This document shows, one piece after another, positions 1-5,830 of a stretch of DNA of 6,905 bases. The stretch spans positions 1-6,905 of the forward strand of contig JBEKGC010000535.1 of NCBI GenBank assembly GCA_050013055.1. The letters are read 5' to 3'. This DNA is from Palsa-504 sp050013055. Lineage in GTDB: Bacteria; Actinomycetota; Actinomycetes; Streptosporangiales; Streptosporangiaceae. Both the position numbers and the translations under genes were made by a program. The first letter of the stretch is position 1. Every line of letters begins with the position of its first letter. Under the pieces are notes generated by a model. The model was not told the DNA's origin, did no database searches, and saw only the letters and a list, made by a program, of their open reading frames with translations.

Positions 1-228
1 GTGGACAGTAACTTCACCAACTCCGACATCGTGTCACTCGTCAGGCACTTCGACAGCCTGGCCATCGATGCCGCGACCTTCGTGATCGCGCCCACCCGGA
101 CCGTGGGCAAGAATGTCTTGCCGAACGCGGCGCTCGACAATCAGCTCTGGACCGCGGTCAAGCACGATGGGATCGCCGCCTACGCCAAGAAGTACCCGTC
201 GACCGTGGCGCCGGTGAATACGCCATGA
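1..228 (+). CDS. C-terminal end of a probable LCP (LytR-CpsA-Psr) family protein, 5' partial
   Basis: This is the last 75 codons of a gene that enters from the left edge; the GTG at base 1 is probably an internal valine rather than the start. The visible part reads like the end of an LCP catalytic domain: a segment beginning VDSNFTNSDIVSLVRHF, then a beta-strand-like stretch (AATFVIAPTRTVG), then a helix with LDNQLWTAVKHD, and a short proline-rich tail ending in TP. LCP proteins are membrane-anchored enzymes that transfer lipid-linked glycopolymers to peptidoglycan on the outer face of the membrane. The catalytic arginines and the N-terminal transmembrane helix would lie outside the window, so the family call rests on C-terminal similarity only. 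The TGA stop at 226-228 is 20 bp from the end of the convergent phosphatase gene, with no obvious terminator hairpin between them. Confidence 0.55.
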   Translation: MDSNFTNSDIVSLVRHFDSLAIDAATFVIAPTRTVGKNVLPNAALDNQLWTAVKHDGIAAYAKKYPSTVAPVNTP

Positions 229-248
229 CCTAGGGCACCTCAGCCGAC

Positions 249-1739
249 TTAACGATCAGGGACCTGAACGGCGAGCAGGACGACGTCGTCGCGCGATGAC
301 GGGCCCGCGACTTCGCCGAGGACTGTCTGCAGCAGGTCGGGCAGCGGCTGGTTCGCGGGCGCGGCGGCCAGGATCGCGGCGGCGCGGTCGATGGCCAGGC
401 TGGTGTCCGTCCCGCGCTGCTCGACCAGTCCGTCGGTGTAGAGCAGCAGCCGGGCGCCGGGAGCCAGCAGCCGCTGCCGGTCGGTGCGTCGGCTGTCCGG
501 CATACCTGGCCATAGCAGCAGGTCGTGGAGGGCAAGTCGTTCGGTCCGGCGGTCGGGGCGGACAAGCAGCGGCGGCGGGTGGCCGGCGTTGGTCCACGTC
601 AGCTGCCAGCCGCCGCCACCCTCCAGCGGGTGCAGATGAGCGTGCACCAGGCTCCCGGTGGCCTCCAGGGACAACGCGTGGCAGGCGTTTTCCACCGCGG
701 TCACGGCCGCGGCGGGCCCCAGGCTCTGATGATCGAGATCCGCCTGGCGCAGCATGCTGCGGACCTGCCCCATGATCGCGGCGGCGTGCATGTCGTGGCC
801 GGTGATGTCCCCCACCGTCACCGCCAGCGGTGACGGCAGGGCCGTCCCGGCCGCGTGCGGGAGCAGCGGGTAGGCGTCGTACCAGTCACCGCCGACCAGG
901 TCGGCGCGGGCGGCGGGCCGGTACAGGGCGGCCAGCTCCAGGCCGGGGGCGGCGGGCAGGTCGGTCAGCATGGCCTGCTGCAGCTCGCGCGCCACGGTGA
1001 TCCTGTCGTCCAGGTAAAGCGCCCGCTCGATCGCGCGCCCGGTGTACCCGGCGATGGTGGACAGGGTCGCCCGCTCGCTGACGTCGATCTGGTACGGGGT
1101 GGCCCAGCCCAGGATCAACGTGCCCAGCGTGCGCCGGGTTCCGGGGATCGGCACGCACACCGCCGTCTCGAGCCCGGATGCCGCGAACGTGGCGGCCGCG
1201 TCCCGGCCGTACCCTCGCTCCAGGGCAGCCCGGTCGGTGATAAGGATGATCTGGTGGTCACGGACCGCATGGGCGCTTGGCCGGGAGCTGCTCAGCGGGA
1301 AGACCGGGTCGATGATCTCGGCCAGGTAGCTGATCTCGGGGTCGGGCAGACGCCGCAGCTGCTCTCCGTCCACCAGCGCCAGCCCGATGTAGGCCGGGCG
1401 CAGGCCGCCGGTGACCAGGTCCCGCACCTTCGCGCGCACATCGGTCAGGCTGGTGGTGTCGGCCAGCTCCTCAGCGGCCCGCAGCGTCAGCTTCGAGCGC
1501 TCCAGCGCCACGTGGGCTTGCAGGGACACGATCCGCAGCCGCAGATCGGCGCTGCAGGCTTCGGCCAGGTCGGCCAGGTCGGTCAGCTCCTGGGGGGACC
1601 ACGCTCGCGGCCGGGTATCGATCGCGCACAGCGAGCCAAGCACATGACCCTGGCCGTCGGTCAGCGGCATCCCGGCGTAGGCGATCACCCCGAGGTCGCC
1701 GATGGCCAGGTTGTCGCAGGTCCGCTCGTCCTCGCGGGC
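249..1739 (-). CDS. GAF-SpoIIE (PP2C-type) serine/threonine phosphatase, main body of a frame-disrupted gene
   Basis: This frame is open from 1739 down to the TAA at 249. A GTG at 1688 gives 479 residues, but homologous sequence begins upstream of it (AREDER..DNLAIGDLGV), so the natural start is in the N-terminal fragment at 2028. Counting from the GTG, residues 1-55 finish a first GAF domain (AYAGMPLTDGQGHVLGSLC). Residues 70-225 are a second GAF domain. A linker helix follows (RELQQAMLTDLP), then a complete SpoIIE/PP2C domain. Its metal-binding and core motifs are intact: GDWYD (267-271), GDITGHD (293-299), TNAGHPPP (366-373), LLYTDGLVE (415-423) and DDVVLLAV (467-474). Such enzymes dephosphorylate anti-sigma-factor antagonists or similar phosphoproteins in the cytosol, and the GAF domains sense small ligands or redox state. 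I see no transmembrane segment and no anti-sigma kinase nearby, so the substrate is unknown. The catalytic half could still be active if translation restarts, but no strong ribosome-binding site precedes the GTG. Confidence 0.85.
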   Translation of the reverse strand, partial: AREDERTCDNLAIGDLGVIAYAGMPLTDGQGHVLGSLCAIDTRPRAWSPQELTDLADLAEACSADLRLRIVSLQAHVALERSKLTLRAAEELADTTSLTDVRAKVRDLVTGGLRPAYIGLALVDGEQLRRLPDPEISYLAEIIDPVFPLSSSRPSAHAVRDHQIILITDRAALERGYGRDAAATFAASGLETAVCVPIPGTRRTLGTLILGWATPYQIDVSERATLSTIAGYTGRAIERALYLDDRITVARELQQAMLTDLPAAPGLELAALYRPAARADLVGGDWYDAYPLLPHAAGTALPSPLAVTVGDITGHDMHAAAIMGQVRSMLRQADLDHQSLGPAAAVTAVENACHALSLEATGSLVHAHLHPLEGGGGWQLTWTNAGHPPPLLVRPDRRTERLALHDLLLWPGMPDSRRTDRQRLLAPGARLLLYTDGLVEQRGTDTSLAIDRAAAILAAAPANQPLPDLLQTVLGEVAGPSSRDDVVLLAVQVPDR

Positions 1740-1740
1740 T

Positions 1741-2028
1741 CACGTGCTGACAGAGCGAGTGCGACAGCGGGGTCTGGCGGGTGGTGGCCCACGGCTCGGC
1801 CAGGCCGATCATGCCGGGGAACACCTGCCGGTCTTTCTCCACCAGCGACACCAGCGCGACCGGCACCTCCAGCGTGCTGGCCACCAGCCGGGCCAGGCGC
1901 TCCATGCCCGGGTCCGCCGCCGCCCCCAGTCCCACCTGCCGCAGCGCCGCCAGCCGCCCCGGAGAGAACAGGGCGCCGACGTCAGCGGGTCCAGCCACCG
2001 GGATTCTGCCGGGTCCAACCAAACTCAC
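1741..2028 (-). pseudogene. N-terminal GAF fragment of the SpoIIE phosphatase, cut off by a frame shift
   Basis: From GTG 2028, which is preceded by GGGACGG about 7 nt upstream and by an in-frame TGA at 2032-2034, 96 codons encode the natural beginning of the phosphatase. They hold a short lead, the helix RLAALRQVGL, and the first half of a GAF domain (PVALVSLVEKDRQVFPGMIG, then TPLSHSLCQHV). After CQHV (codon 1741-1743) this frame continues as arginine-rich nonsense. The expected continuation (AREDERTCDNLAIGDLGV) sits in the frame one base further on, starting at 1739. That frame has a TGA at 1740-1742, so it cannot be read from upstream. GAF domains of this type normally have about ten residues between CQHV and the DAR motif (a V-x-x-x-PL-x-V-x-D strand and turn); here they are absent. 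The lesion therefore looks like a deletion of 3n+2 bases rather than a single miscalled base. The size is inferred from the family, not measured. Confidence 0.75.
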
Positions 2029-2065
2029 TATTCATCCGTCCCGTGCTCATGTGATCGACAAACTC

Positions 2066-2071
2066 ATTATG
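2066..2071 (-). promoter_or_regulatory. Candidate -10 element for the SpoIIE phosphatase gene
   Basis: On the minus strand this reads CATAAT, 37 nt upstream of the GTG at 2028. It is a reasonable -10 match in otherwise GC-rich DNA. No good -35 hexamer is found 16-19 nt further upstream, so the call is weak. Transcript start mapping would decide it. Confidence 0.22.
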
Positions 2072-2118
2072 CGCCATCGCATTGACCAGGCCTCGCATTT
2101 CCCCCGATCTTCGCAGAA

Positions 2119-2146
2119 ACCAGGACCCGCGGTCACGACCCTGGTC
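2119..2146. repeat. Clustered small dyads in the divergent intergenic region, possible operator
   Basis: ACCAGG at 2119-2124 is answered by its inverted copy CCTGGT at 2140-2145, a further direct copy lies at 2085-2090, and two short dyads overlap the pair: GACC-CGC-GGTC (2124-2134) and GACC-CT-GGTC (2137-2146). The spacing would suit a dimeric regulator bound between the divergent promoters. In DNA this rich in GC such short dyads also arise by chance, so this is only a candidate. Confidence 0.25.
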
Positions 2147-2379
2147 AGTGGAGTTTCGGACGAGGTTTTCCGGCCTGGCTCCTATCGACGGCTGGGCAAA
2201 ATAAACCGGAGGTCGATGTGTGCGGCGCCAATCAGGGCCATGCTTCCAGGGGTCCGGTCAGGCTTCAGGGGGCTCCCGTTCAGGAATGTGAGAAGATGTG
2301 ACGCTCAAAGGTGGGGAATGGACCGAACCGTCACCGGAGGGGCGGCATTGTCGATCACGAAGGCGGGGAAGAGAAGGAC

Positions 2380-2712
2380 ATGATTGCGGCGCGTGGTAAG
2401 GCGCACTCCGGCGGCACGGCACCGGGCGGGTCCGCGCCGGCCGCCGCGCCCGGCCGTCGGCGACAGCTCAGCACGCCGACCCGGCTCAGACGTCTGCTCG
2501 CCGCGGTGCTCACCGCGACCGTCCTGTCCTGGATCGCTGCGACGATCTTGCAGCAAGGGCTGCAGGCCGTTGCTCGTTCGGCCCATACTGCCTTGTCTCC
2601 CGCGTACCAGGATGCGGTCCAGGCGCGGGCGGCGCTGTCGGATGCCGATCTGGCGGCGTGGCAGGCGTTCCGATCGGGCGCGTCCCAGCTGACCGGTCCC
2701 GGATTGCAGTAG
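2380..2712 (+). pseudogene. N-terminal fragment of a four-helix membrane protein, broken by a frame shift
   Basis: I prefer ATG 2380 because GGGGAAG sits 8 nt upstream (2365-2371); the same frame also has an earlier GTG at 2311. The 110 codons encode a basic, proline- and alanine-rich cytoplasmic lead (residues 1-38, with RRR and RLRR), one transmembrane helix (about 39-58, LLAAVLTATVLSWIAATI), and the start of an extracytoplasmic helical region (ALSDADLAAWQAFRSGASQL). The frame ends at TAG 2710-2712 just after LTGPG. The rest of the protein follows in the next frame (+1), which is open from 2693 because of a TGA at 2690-2692. It reads SSSLLQTISGQLVSYQSQVE. The crossing must fall within 2693-2712. 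Comparable actinobacterial proteins, as I recall them, have extra residues between TGPG and this segment, which suggests a small deletion; this is weaker than the phosphatase case. Confidence 0.6.
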
Positions 2713-2726
2713 CAGTTCGCTGCTGC
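2706..2726 (+). repeat. Eight-base-pair hairpin at the break in the membrane-protein gene
   Basis: GCAGTAGC (2706-2713) pairs with GCTGCTGC (2719-2726) over all eight positions, with one G-T wobble, around the five-base loop AGTTC. It lies exactly where the two reading frames meet and contains the TAG that ends the upstream frame. There is no T-run after it, so a terminator is unlikely. It may be the scar or the cause of a deletion. Confidence 0.5.
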
Positions 2727-2746
2727 AGACCATCAGCGGACAGCTG

Positions 2747-3523
2747 GTGAGCTACCAGAGCCAGGTCGAGCAGGCGGATGCCGAGTACCGCAGAGACATC
2801 GCACTGGGAGCCGCCAGCCAAGGCGATCTGGGATTGGTCTATCTCACCTATGCCTCGAGCACTCTGCGCGCTCCGCAGGGCGGCCTGCTGGCAGGCATTG
2901 ACGAACTGGCGGGGCCCAGTCAGCAGGCGCTGAGCGGCCAGCTGGCGTCACCATGGGCGAATCGCGCGCTGCCGCTGGTCTTCGCGGTGCCCGCTCTCCT
3001 CGCGTTGGCTGGCCTCGCGGCCGCTTCGATGTTCCTGCGGCGCCGGTTCAAGCGGGCGATCAGCCTTCCGCTGCTGCTGGCCGCCGCGGCAACCTGCGGG
3101 CTGGCCGGCTGGCTGGTCATCGCCACCTGGCACGCCGATTCGGCGTTGGCCGCCGCCAGCGGGACAGCCCTGCCGGACCTGGCCGGGCAATGGCAGTCCC
3201 AGACAAAGGCGGTGGACGCGGAGGCCGCGACGTTGCAGGCGAACCCGGCTTCTGGCGGCTCCGTGGCGTCATCGGGCGGCCTGAACCCGTCAGCCACGCA
3301 GCGCGCGAGCGGCGCGCTGGACGCCGACCTGGCATCGGCGGAAAACGCTGGTGGCCTGCCGGCCGGGATACCCCTGCTGGCCGCCGCGACCGTGATCTTC
3401 TGCTACGCCGGTTTCAGGCCCCGCCTCAACGAGTACCGGGCCATTCCTGAAGGCGCAGGCGTCCGTCTCCGGATGGGCCGGGCTGGCGGCGTCATCTTGC
3501 CGACGGGAGGGGGTCAACGGTGA
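2747..3523 (+). CDS. C-terminal part of a membrane protein with helical extracytoplasmic loop (family not recognised)
   Basis: The frame is open from 2693; GTG 2747 is the first start codon and gives 258 residues. That GTG lies inside the natural protein, so this is most likely the continuation of the gene starting at 2380. Residues 1-70 are helical and extracytoplasmic (YQSQVEQADAEYRRD, SSTLRAPQGG). Then come transmembrane helices at about 74-96 (ALPLVFAVPALLALAGL) and 105-127 (ISLPLLLAAAATCGLAGWLV), joined by a basic loop RRRFKR. A second outside loop of about 75 residues, rich in Ala and Ser, leads to a last helix near 205-221 and a cytoplasmic tail containing FRPRLNEYR. With the N-terminal helix this makes four transmembrane segments and two outside loops, a shape typical of sensors or scaffold proteins rather than of transport permeases. 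I see no EAA loop of an ABC permease and no kinase domain. The stop overlaps the next start (GTGA), so it is translationally coupled to the binding protein. Confidence 0.6.
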   Translation: MSYQSQVEQADAEYRRDIALGAASQGDLGLVYLTYASSTLRAPQGGLLAGIDELAGPSQQALSGQLASPWANRALPLVFAVPALLALAGLAAASMFLRRRFKRAISLPLLLAAAATCGLAGWLVIATWHADSALAAASGTALPDLAGQWQSQTKAVDAEAATLQANPASGGSVASSGGLNPSATQRASGALDADLASAENAGGLPAGIPLLAAATVIFCYAGFRPRLNEYRAIPEGAGVRLRMGRAGGVILPTGGGQR

Positions 3524-4869
3524 CCAGTACCAAACGTATTTTCGCGCCTGCCCTGCTAGCGCTCATGCTCGTGGCCGCCTGCGCGGTTGGCGGCTGCGGC
3601 AGCCCGGCCGCCGTCGGCACGGTTACCGTGCTGGGTACGTGGACCGGAGCTGAGCAGAGCGGCTTCCTGGCCATGGTCAGCGGCTTCGAGCGGAAGTCCG
3701 GCATCAGGGTCGACTACACAGGGACGCGCGACGCGAACGCCGTTCTCACCAGCGATCTGAAGGACGGAAACCCCCCGGACCTGGCGGTGCTGGCCACACC
3801 GGGCGAACTTGACCAGGACGCGGCGGACAGCACGCTGGTCCCCATCGACGCGGCACTGAAGTCAGCCGGGCTGGCCGGCGAATACGGGCCTGGCTGGCTG
3901 AAACTGATGAAGGCGCCGGACCCGCACGGCCATCTGCACTACTTCGCGATCATCGTCAAGGCGGCGCTGAAGAGCGTGATCTGGTACGACCCCCAGCAGT
4001 GGAAGGACCGGCCCCTCGACCTCAAGCTGCTCACCTCACCGCACCTCACCTGGGGGCAGCTGACGGGGCTGACCGCCCGCCTGGCCGCGGGCGGTACGTC
4101 ACCGTGGTGCATGGGGTTCGAGGACAGCTCCAGCTCCGGATGGCCGGGCACCGACTGGATCGAGGACATCCTGCTGCACCAGTCCGGCCCGAAATACTAC
4201 GACCAATGGGTGGCAGGCACCCTGCCGTGGACGTCGGAACAGGTCGTGCGCGCATGGCAGGCATTCGGCGCGATCGCGAATACTCCGGGCCAGGTAGACG
4301 GGGGTACACGGGCCGAACTGCTCACCAACTACGGGACGGCCGGACAGCCGATGTTCGCCAGCCCGCCGGGATGCTACCTGGATCACGAGGGTTCGTTCAT
4401 CACCAGCTTCTATAACCTGGACGCGCTCGGTTCCCCCGGTTCCACGACGCATCCCCAGCCTGGAACTGACTTCAGCTTCGTCCCCTTCCCCGCGCTCACG
4501 GCCGCGGGCCAGGGCACCGAGGAGGTCGCCGGTGACCTGCTCGGGATGTTCCACGACACCCCCGCCGCGCGTGAGCTGATCGCCTACCTGACGACGCCTC
4601 AGGCGCAGGAGGCCTGGATCAGCCGGCCAGACAGCGGGGCAATCTCCGTAAACCAGCAGGTACCGCTGAGCGACTATCCGGATCATGTCTCGCGTGACCT
4701 TGCGGAAGACCTCACGGGTGCGACCGACGTCCGCTTCGACGCGTCTGACTCCATGCCGCAGATGATGGGGAACGCGTTCCTCGGCGCGGTCCTGGAGTAC
4801 CTGGACGCTCCTAGCCAGCTGAACATCATCCTGCGAGGCCTTGATCAGGTAAGGAAGGCCGCCTACTGA
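3520..4869 (+). CDS. Extracellular solute-binding lipoprotein, CUT1-type sugar ABC family
   Basis: A 449-residue protein starting at GTG 3520, with GGGAGGGGG at 3505-3513 as ribosome-binding site and a 4-nt overlap with the upstream stop. Residues 1-26 form a lipoprotein signal: Lys-Arg, then a hydrophobic core (ALLALMLVAA), with two possible lipidated cysteines, Cys21 (VAAC) and Cys26 (VGGC). The mature part follows the bilobal family-1 binding-protein plan: VTVLGTWTGAEQSGF at the start, a lobe edge NPPDLAVLATPGEL (84-97), the hinge-proximal SVIWYDPQQW (152-161), an aromatic ligand-site region (SPWCMGFE, GWPGTDWIED 207-216) and the late helix segment TPQAQEAWISR. These features resemble alpha-glucoside-type sugar binders; the ligand itself is not readable. 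It would sit on the outer face of the membrane. No permease or ATPase gene follows before the convergent patatin gene, so it is either served by a transporter elsewhere or works with the coupled membrane protein. Full length with no damage seen. Confidence 0.9.
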   Translation: MTSTKRIFAPALLALMLVAACAVGGCGSPAAVGTVTVLGTWTGAEQSGFLAMVSGFERKSGIRVDYTGTRDANAVLTSDLKDGNPPDLAVLATPGELDQDAADSTLVPIDAALKSAGLAGEYGPGWLKLMKAPDPHGHLHYFAIIVKAALKSVIWYDPQQWKDRPLDLKLLTSPHLTWGQLTGLTARLAAGGTSPWCMGFEDSSSSGWPGTDWIEDILLHQSGPKYYDQWVAGTLPWTSEQVVRAWQAFGAIANTPGQVDGGTRAELLTNYGTAGQPMFASPPGCYLDHEGSFITSFYNLDALGSPGSTTHPQPGTDFSFVPFPALTAAGQGTEEVAGDLLGMFHDTPAARELIAYLTTPQAQEAWISRPDSGAISVNQQVPLSDYPDHVSRDLAEDLTGATDVRFDASDSMPQMMGNAFLGAVLEYLDAPSQLNIILRGLDQVRKAAY

Positions 4870-4881
4870 CTGAGCGGAGCT

Positions 4882-4906
4882 CCGGCCTGTGCTGGGGCCT
4901 GGCCGG
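4882..4906. terminator. Possible bidirectional hairpin between convergent genes
   Basis: CCGGCC (4882-4887) and GGCCGG (4901-4906) form a perfect six-base stem around a 13-nt loop, in the 42-bp gap between the stops at 4869 (+) and 4912 (-). It is immediately preceded by the palindrome GGAGCTCC (4876-4883). There is no U-tract, which is common for actinobacterial terminators, but in this composition the stem could also be chance. Confidence 0.3.
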
Positions 4907-4911
4907 CCTGG

Positions 4912-5757
4912 TCATTCTGATCGCCAGACGGCCTGGACCGCGGCCGCTTCGGCCGTGGCCTGGGCCCGGCCGGCCGTCGCCGCTGCCGCCCGGCGCGTCA
5001 CGTCAAGCACGTTGTGCCCGATGGCCCGCATGGCCGCGCGGTCCGGCCGCACGACCGCGACGCGGGCTCCTGCCGCGGCCAGCGCGGCCGCCTGCCGGCC
5101 AGGGCCGGGCATGAGGGGCCCGCTGCCCTGGGTTACCGGCGCCACGATCACCACCCGCTCGTACCTGGCCGCCAGGTCGGCGTTGGCCACCGAGCGCACG
5201 CCGCCGTCCACGAAACGGCGGTCCCCGATGGTGACAGGCGGCCAGACTCCCGGCACCGCGCAGCTGGCGCCCACCGCATCCACCAGGCCGGCCTCACCAG
5301 CGGAATCGAACACCACGAACTCGCCGGTCTGCGCGTCCACGGCGGTCACCTTGAGCAGCTTGGCGGGCCAGTCGCTGACGGGCAGCCGGTCCTCGAATAC
5401 CTTGCGCCGGTCGGCCTCGGGCATGGTGGCCACGGCTAGCGCCCAGTGGCCGATCCGCACCCGCGCCCGCACCGGGTCCCGGCTGGTGTTCATGACCCAC
5501 AGCAGCCTGCCGATGACACCCAGGCCGATCCGGGCCGCAGGCTCGGGATCAGGCGGCGCGAGCTGAGCCAGGTACAGCGCCTCAGGCTCCTGCCCGGAGG
5601 CGATGTCGGTGCCGACAACCGACCCGGCCGATGTCCCGATGATCACGTCAGCCGCGGCCAGGTCGATACCCTGGTCGGCCAGCCCCGCGATCACTCCGAT
5701 CTCCCAGGCAATGCCGGTAACCCCGCCGCCGCCCAAGACAAGCGCTCGTCTGTCCAT
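4912..5757 (-). CDS. Patatin-like phospholipase / serine acyl hydrolase
   Basis: I start at ATG 5757 because AAGGGAAG lies just upstream and the family begins there (MDRRALVLGGGGVTGIAW); the open frame runs on to 5874 but that lead is low-complexity and overlaps the end of the HAD gene. The product has 281 residues. The patatin catalytic plan is complete: the oxyanion-hole glycines G9-G12, the nucleophile elbow GTSAG with Ser43, and the Asp184 of DGG in FVDGGVRS. A conserved SCAVPGVWPP segment (165-174) precedes the dyad aspartate. Patatins cleave acyl ester bonds of lipids with a Ser-Asp dyad. No signal peptide or membrane helix is visible, so it is probably cytosolic; the substrate is unknown. 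The C-terminus is a long Ala/Arg-rich helix. It lies 73 bp downstream of the HAD gene on the same strand, and the two may share a transcript. CBASS-type patatin effectors exist, but no cyclase neighbours this one, so a housekeeping lipase is the simpler reading. Confidence 0.9.
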   Translation of the reverse strand: MDRRALVLGGGGVTGIAWEIGVIAGLADQGIDLAAADVIIGTSAGSVVGTDIASGQEPEALYLAQLAPPDPEPAARIGLGVIGRLLWVMNTSRDPVRARVRIGHWALAVATMPEADRRKVFEDRLPVSDWPAKLLKVTAVDAQTGEFVVFDSAGEAGLVDAVGASCAVPGVWPPVTIGDRRFVDGGVRSVANADLAARYERVVIVAPVTQGSGPLMPGPGRQAAALAAAGARVAVVRPDRAAMRAIGHNVLDVTRRAAAATAGRAQATAEAAAVQAVWRSE

Positions 5758-5830
5758 GACTTCCCTTGTACACCCGTCCGCGCGTTCGGCTCGAAGGGGG
5801 GCATGCCGTGCCGCCGGGGCTTTGCGGCCG

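Larger units (their letters stand above)
2029..2379. promoter_or_regulatory. Intergenic region between divergent genes
   Basis: This gap of about 350 bp separates the divergent starts at 2028 (-) and 2380 (+) and must carry both promoters. It is visibly more AT-rich than the flanking genes around 2020-2120 and 2195-2215. I see no coding region with actinobacterial codon use: the open frames crossing it lack family features and carry poor start contexts. Small dyads occur at 2119-2146 (listed separately). No tRNA, riboswitch or strong TTGACA/TATAAT-type promoter for the plus-strand operon could be recognised. Confidence 0.6.

Noticed and set aside
1561..1590. Short tandem repeat of GGCCAGGTC
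   Set aside because: It lies inside the coding sequence and simply encodes the Leu-Ala-Asp repeats of a helix (LTDLADLAE).
1737..1745. Programmed +1 frameshift to join the two GAF halves
   Set aside because: There is no slow stop codon in the upstream frame at the site, no RF2-like CTT-TGA context, and domain residues seem to be missing. Damage or assembly error explains it better.
855..2054. A 399-codon open frame on the plus strand opposite the phosphatase
   Set aside because: It is Gly/Gln/Arg-rich with no recognisable domain and lies antisense to clear GAF and SpoIIE motifs. Long antisense frames are expected in GC-rich coding DNA.
2704..2715. Programmed frameshift at CAG-TAG-C in the membrane-protein gene
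   Set aside because: A +1 slip would put the glutamine tRNA on AGT, which does not pair. The hairpin is on top of the stop rather than a proper distance downstream.
4099..4686. A 195-codon minus-strand open frame within the binding-protein gene
   Set aside because: Arg/Gly-rich and without domain features, opposite a well-supported gene with intact family motifs.
4889..5566. A 225-codon plus-strand open frame opposite the patatin gene
   Set aside because: Low-complexity Ala/Thr/Ser/Arg composition; the opposite strand has a complete patatin catalytic plan.
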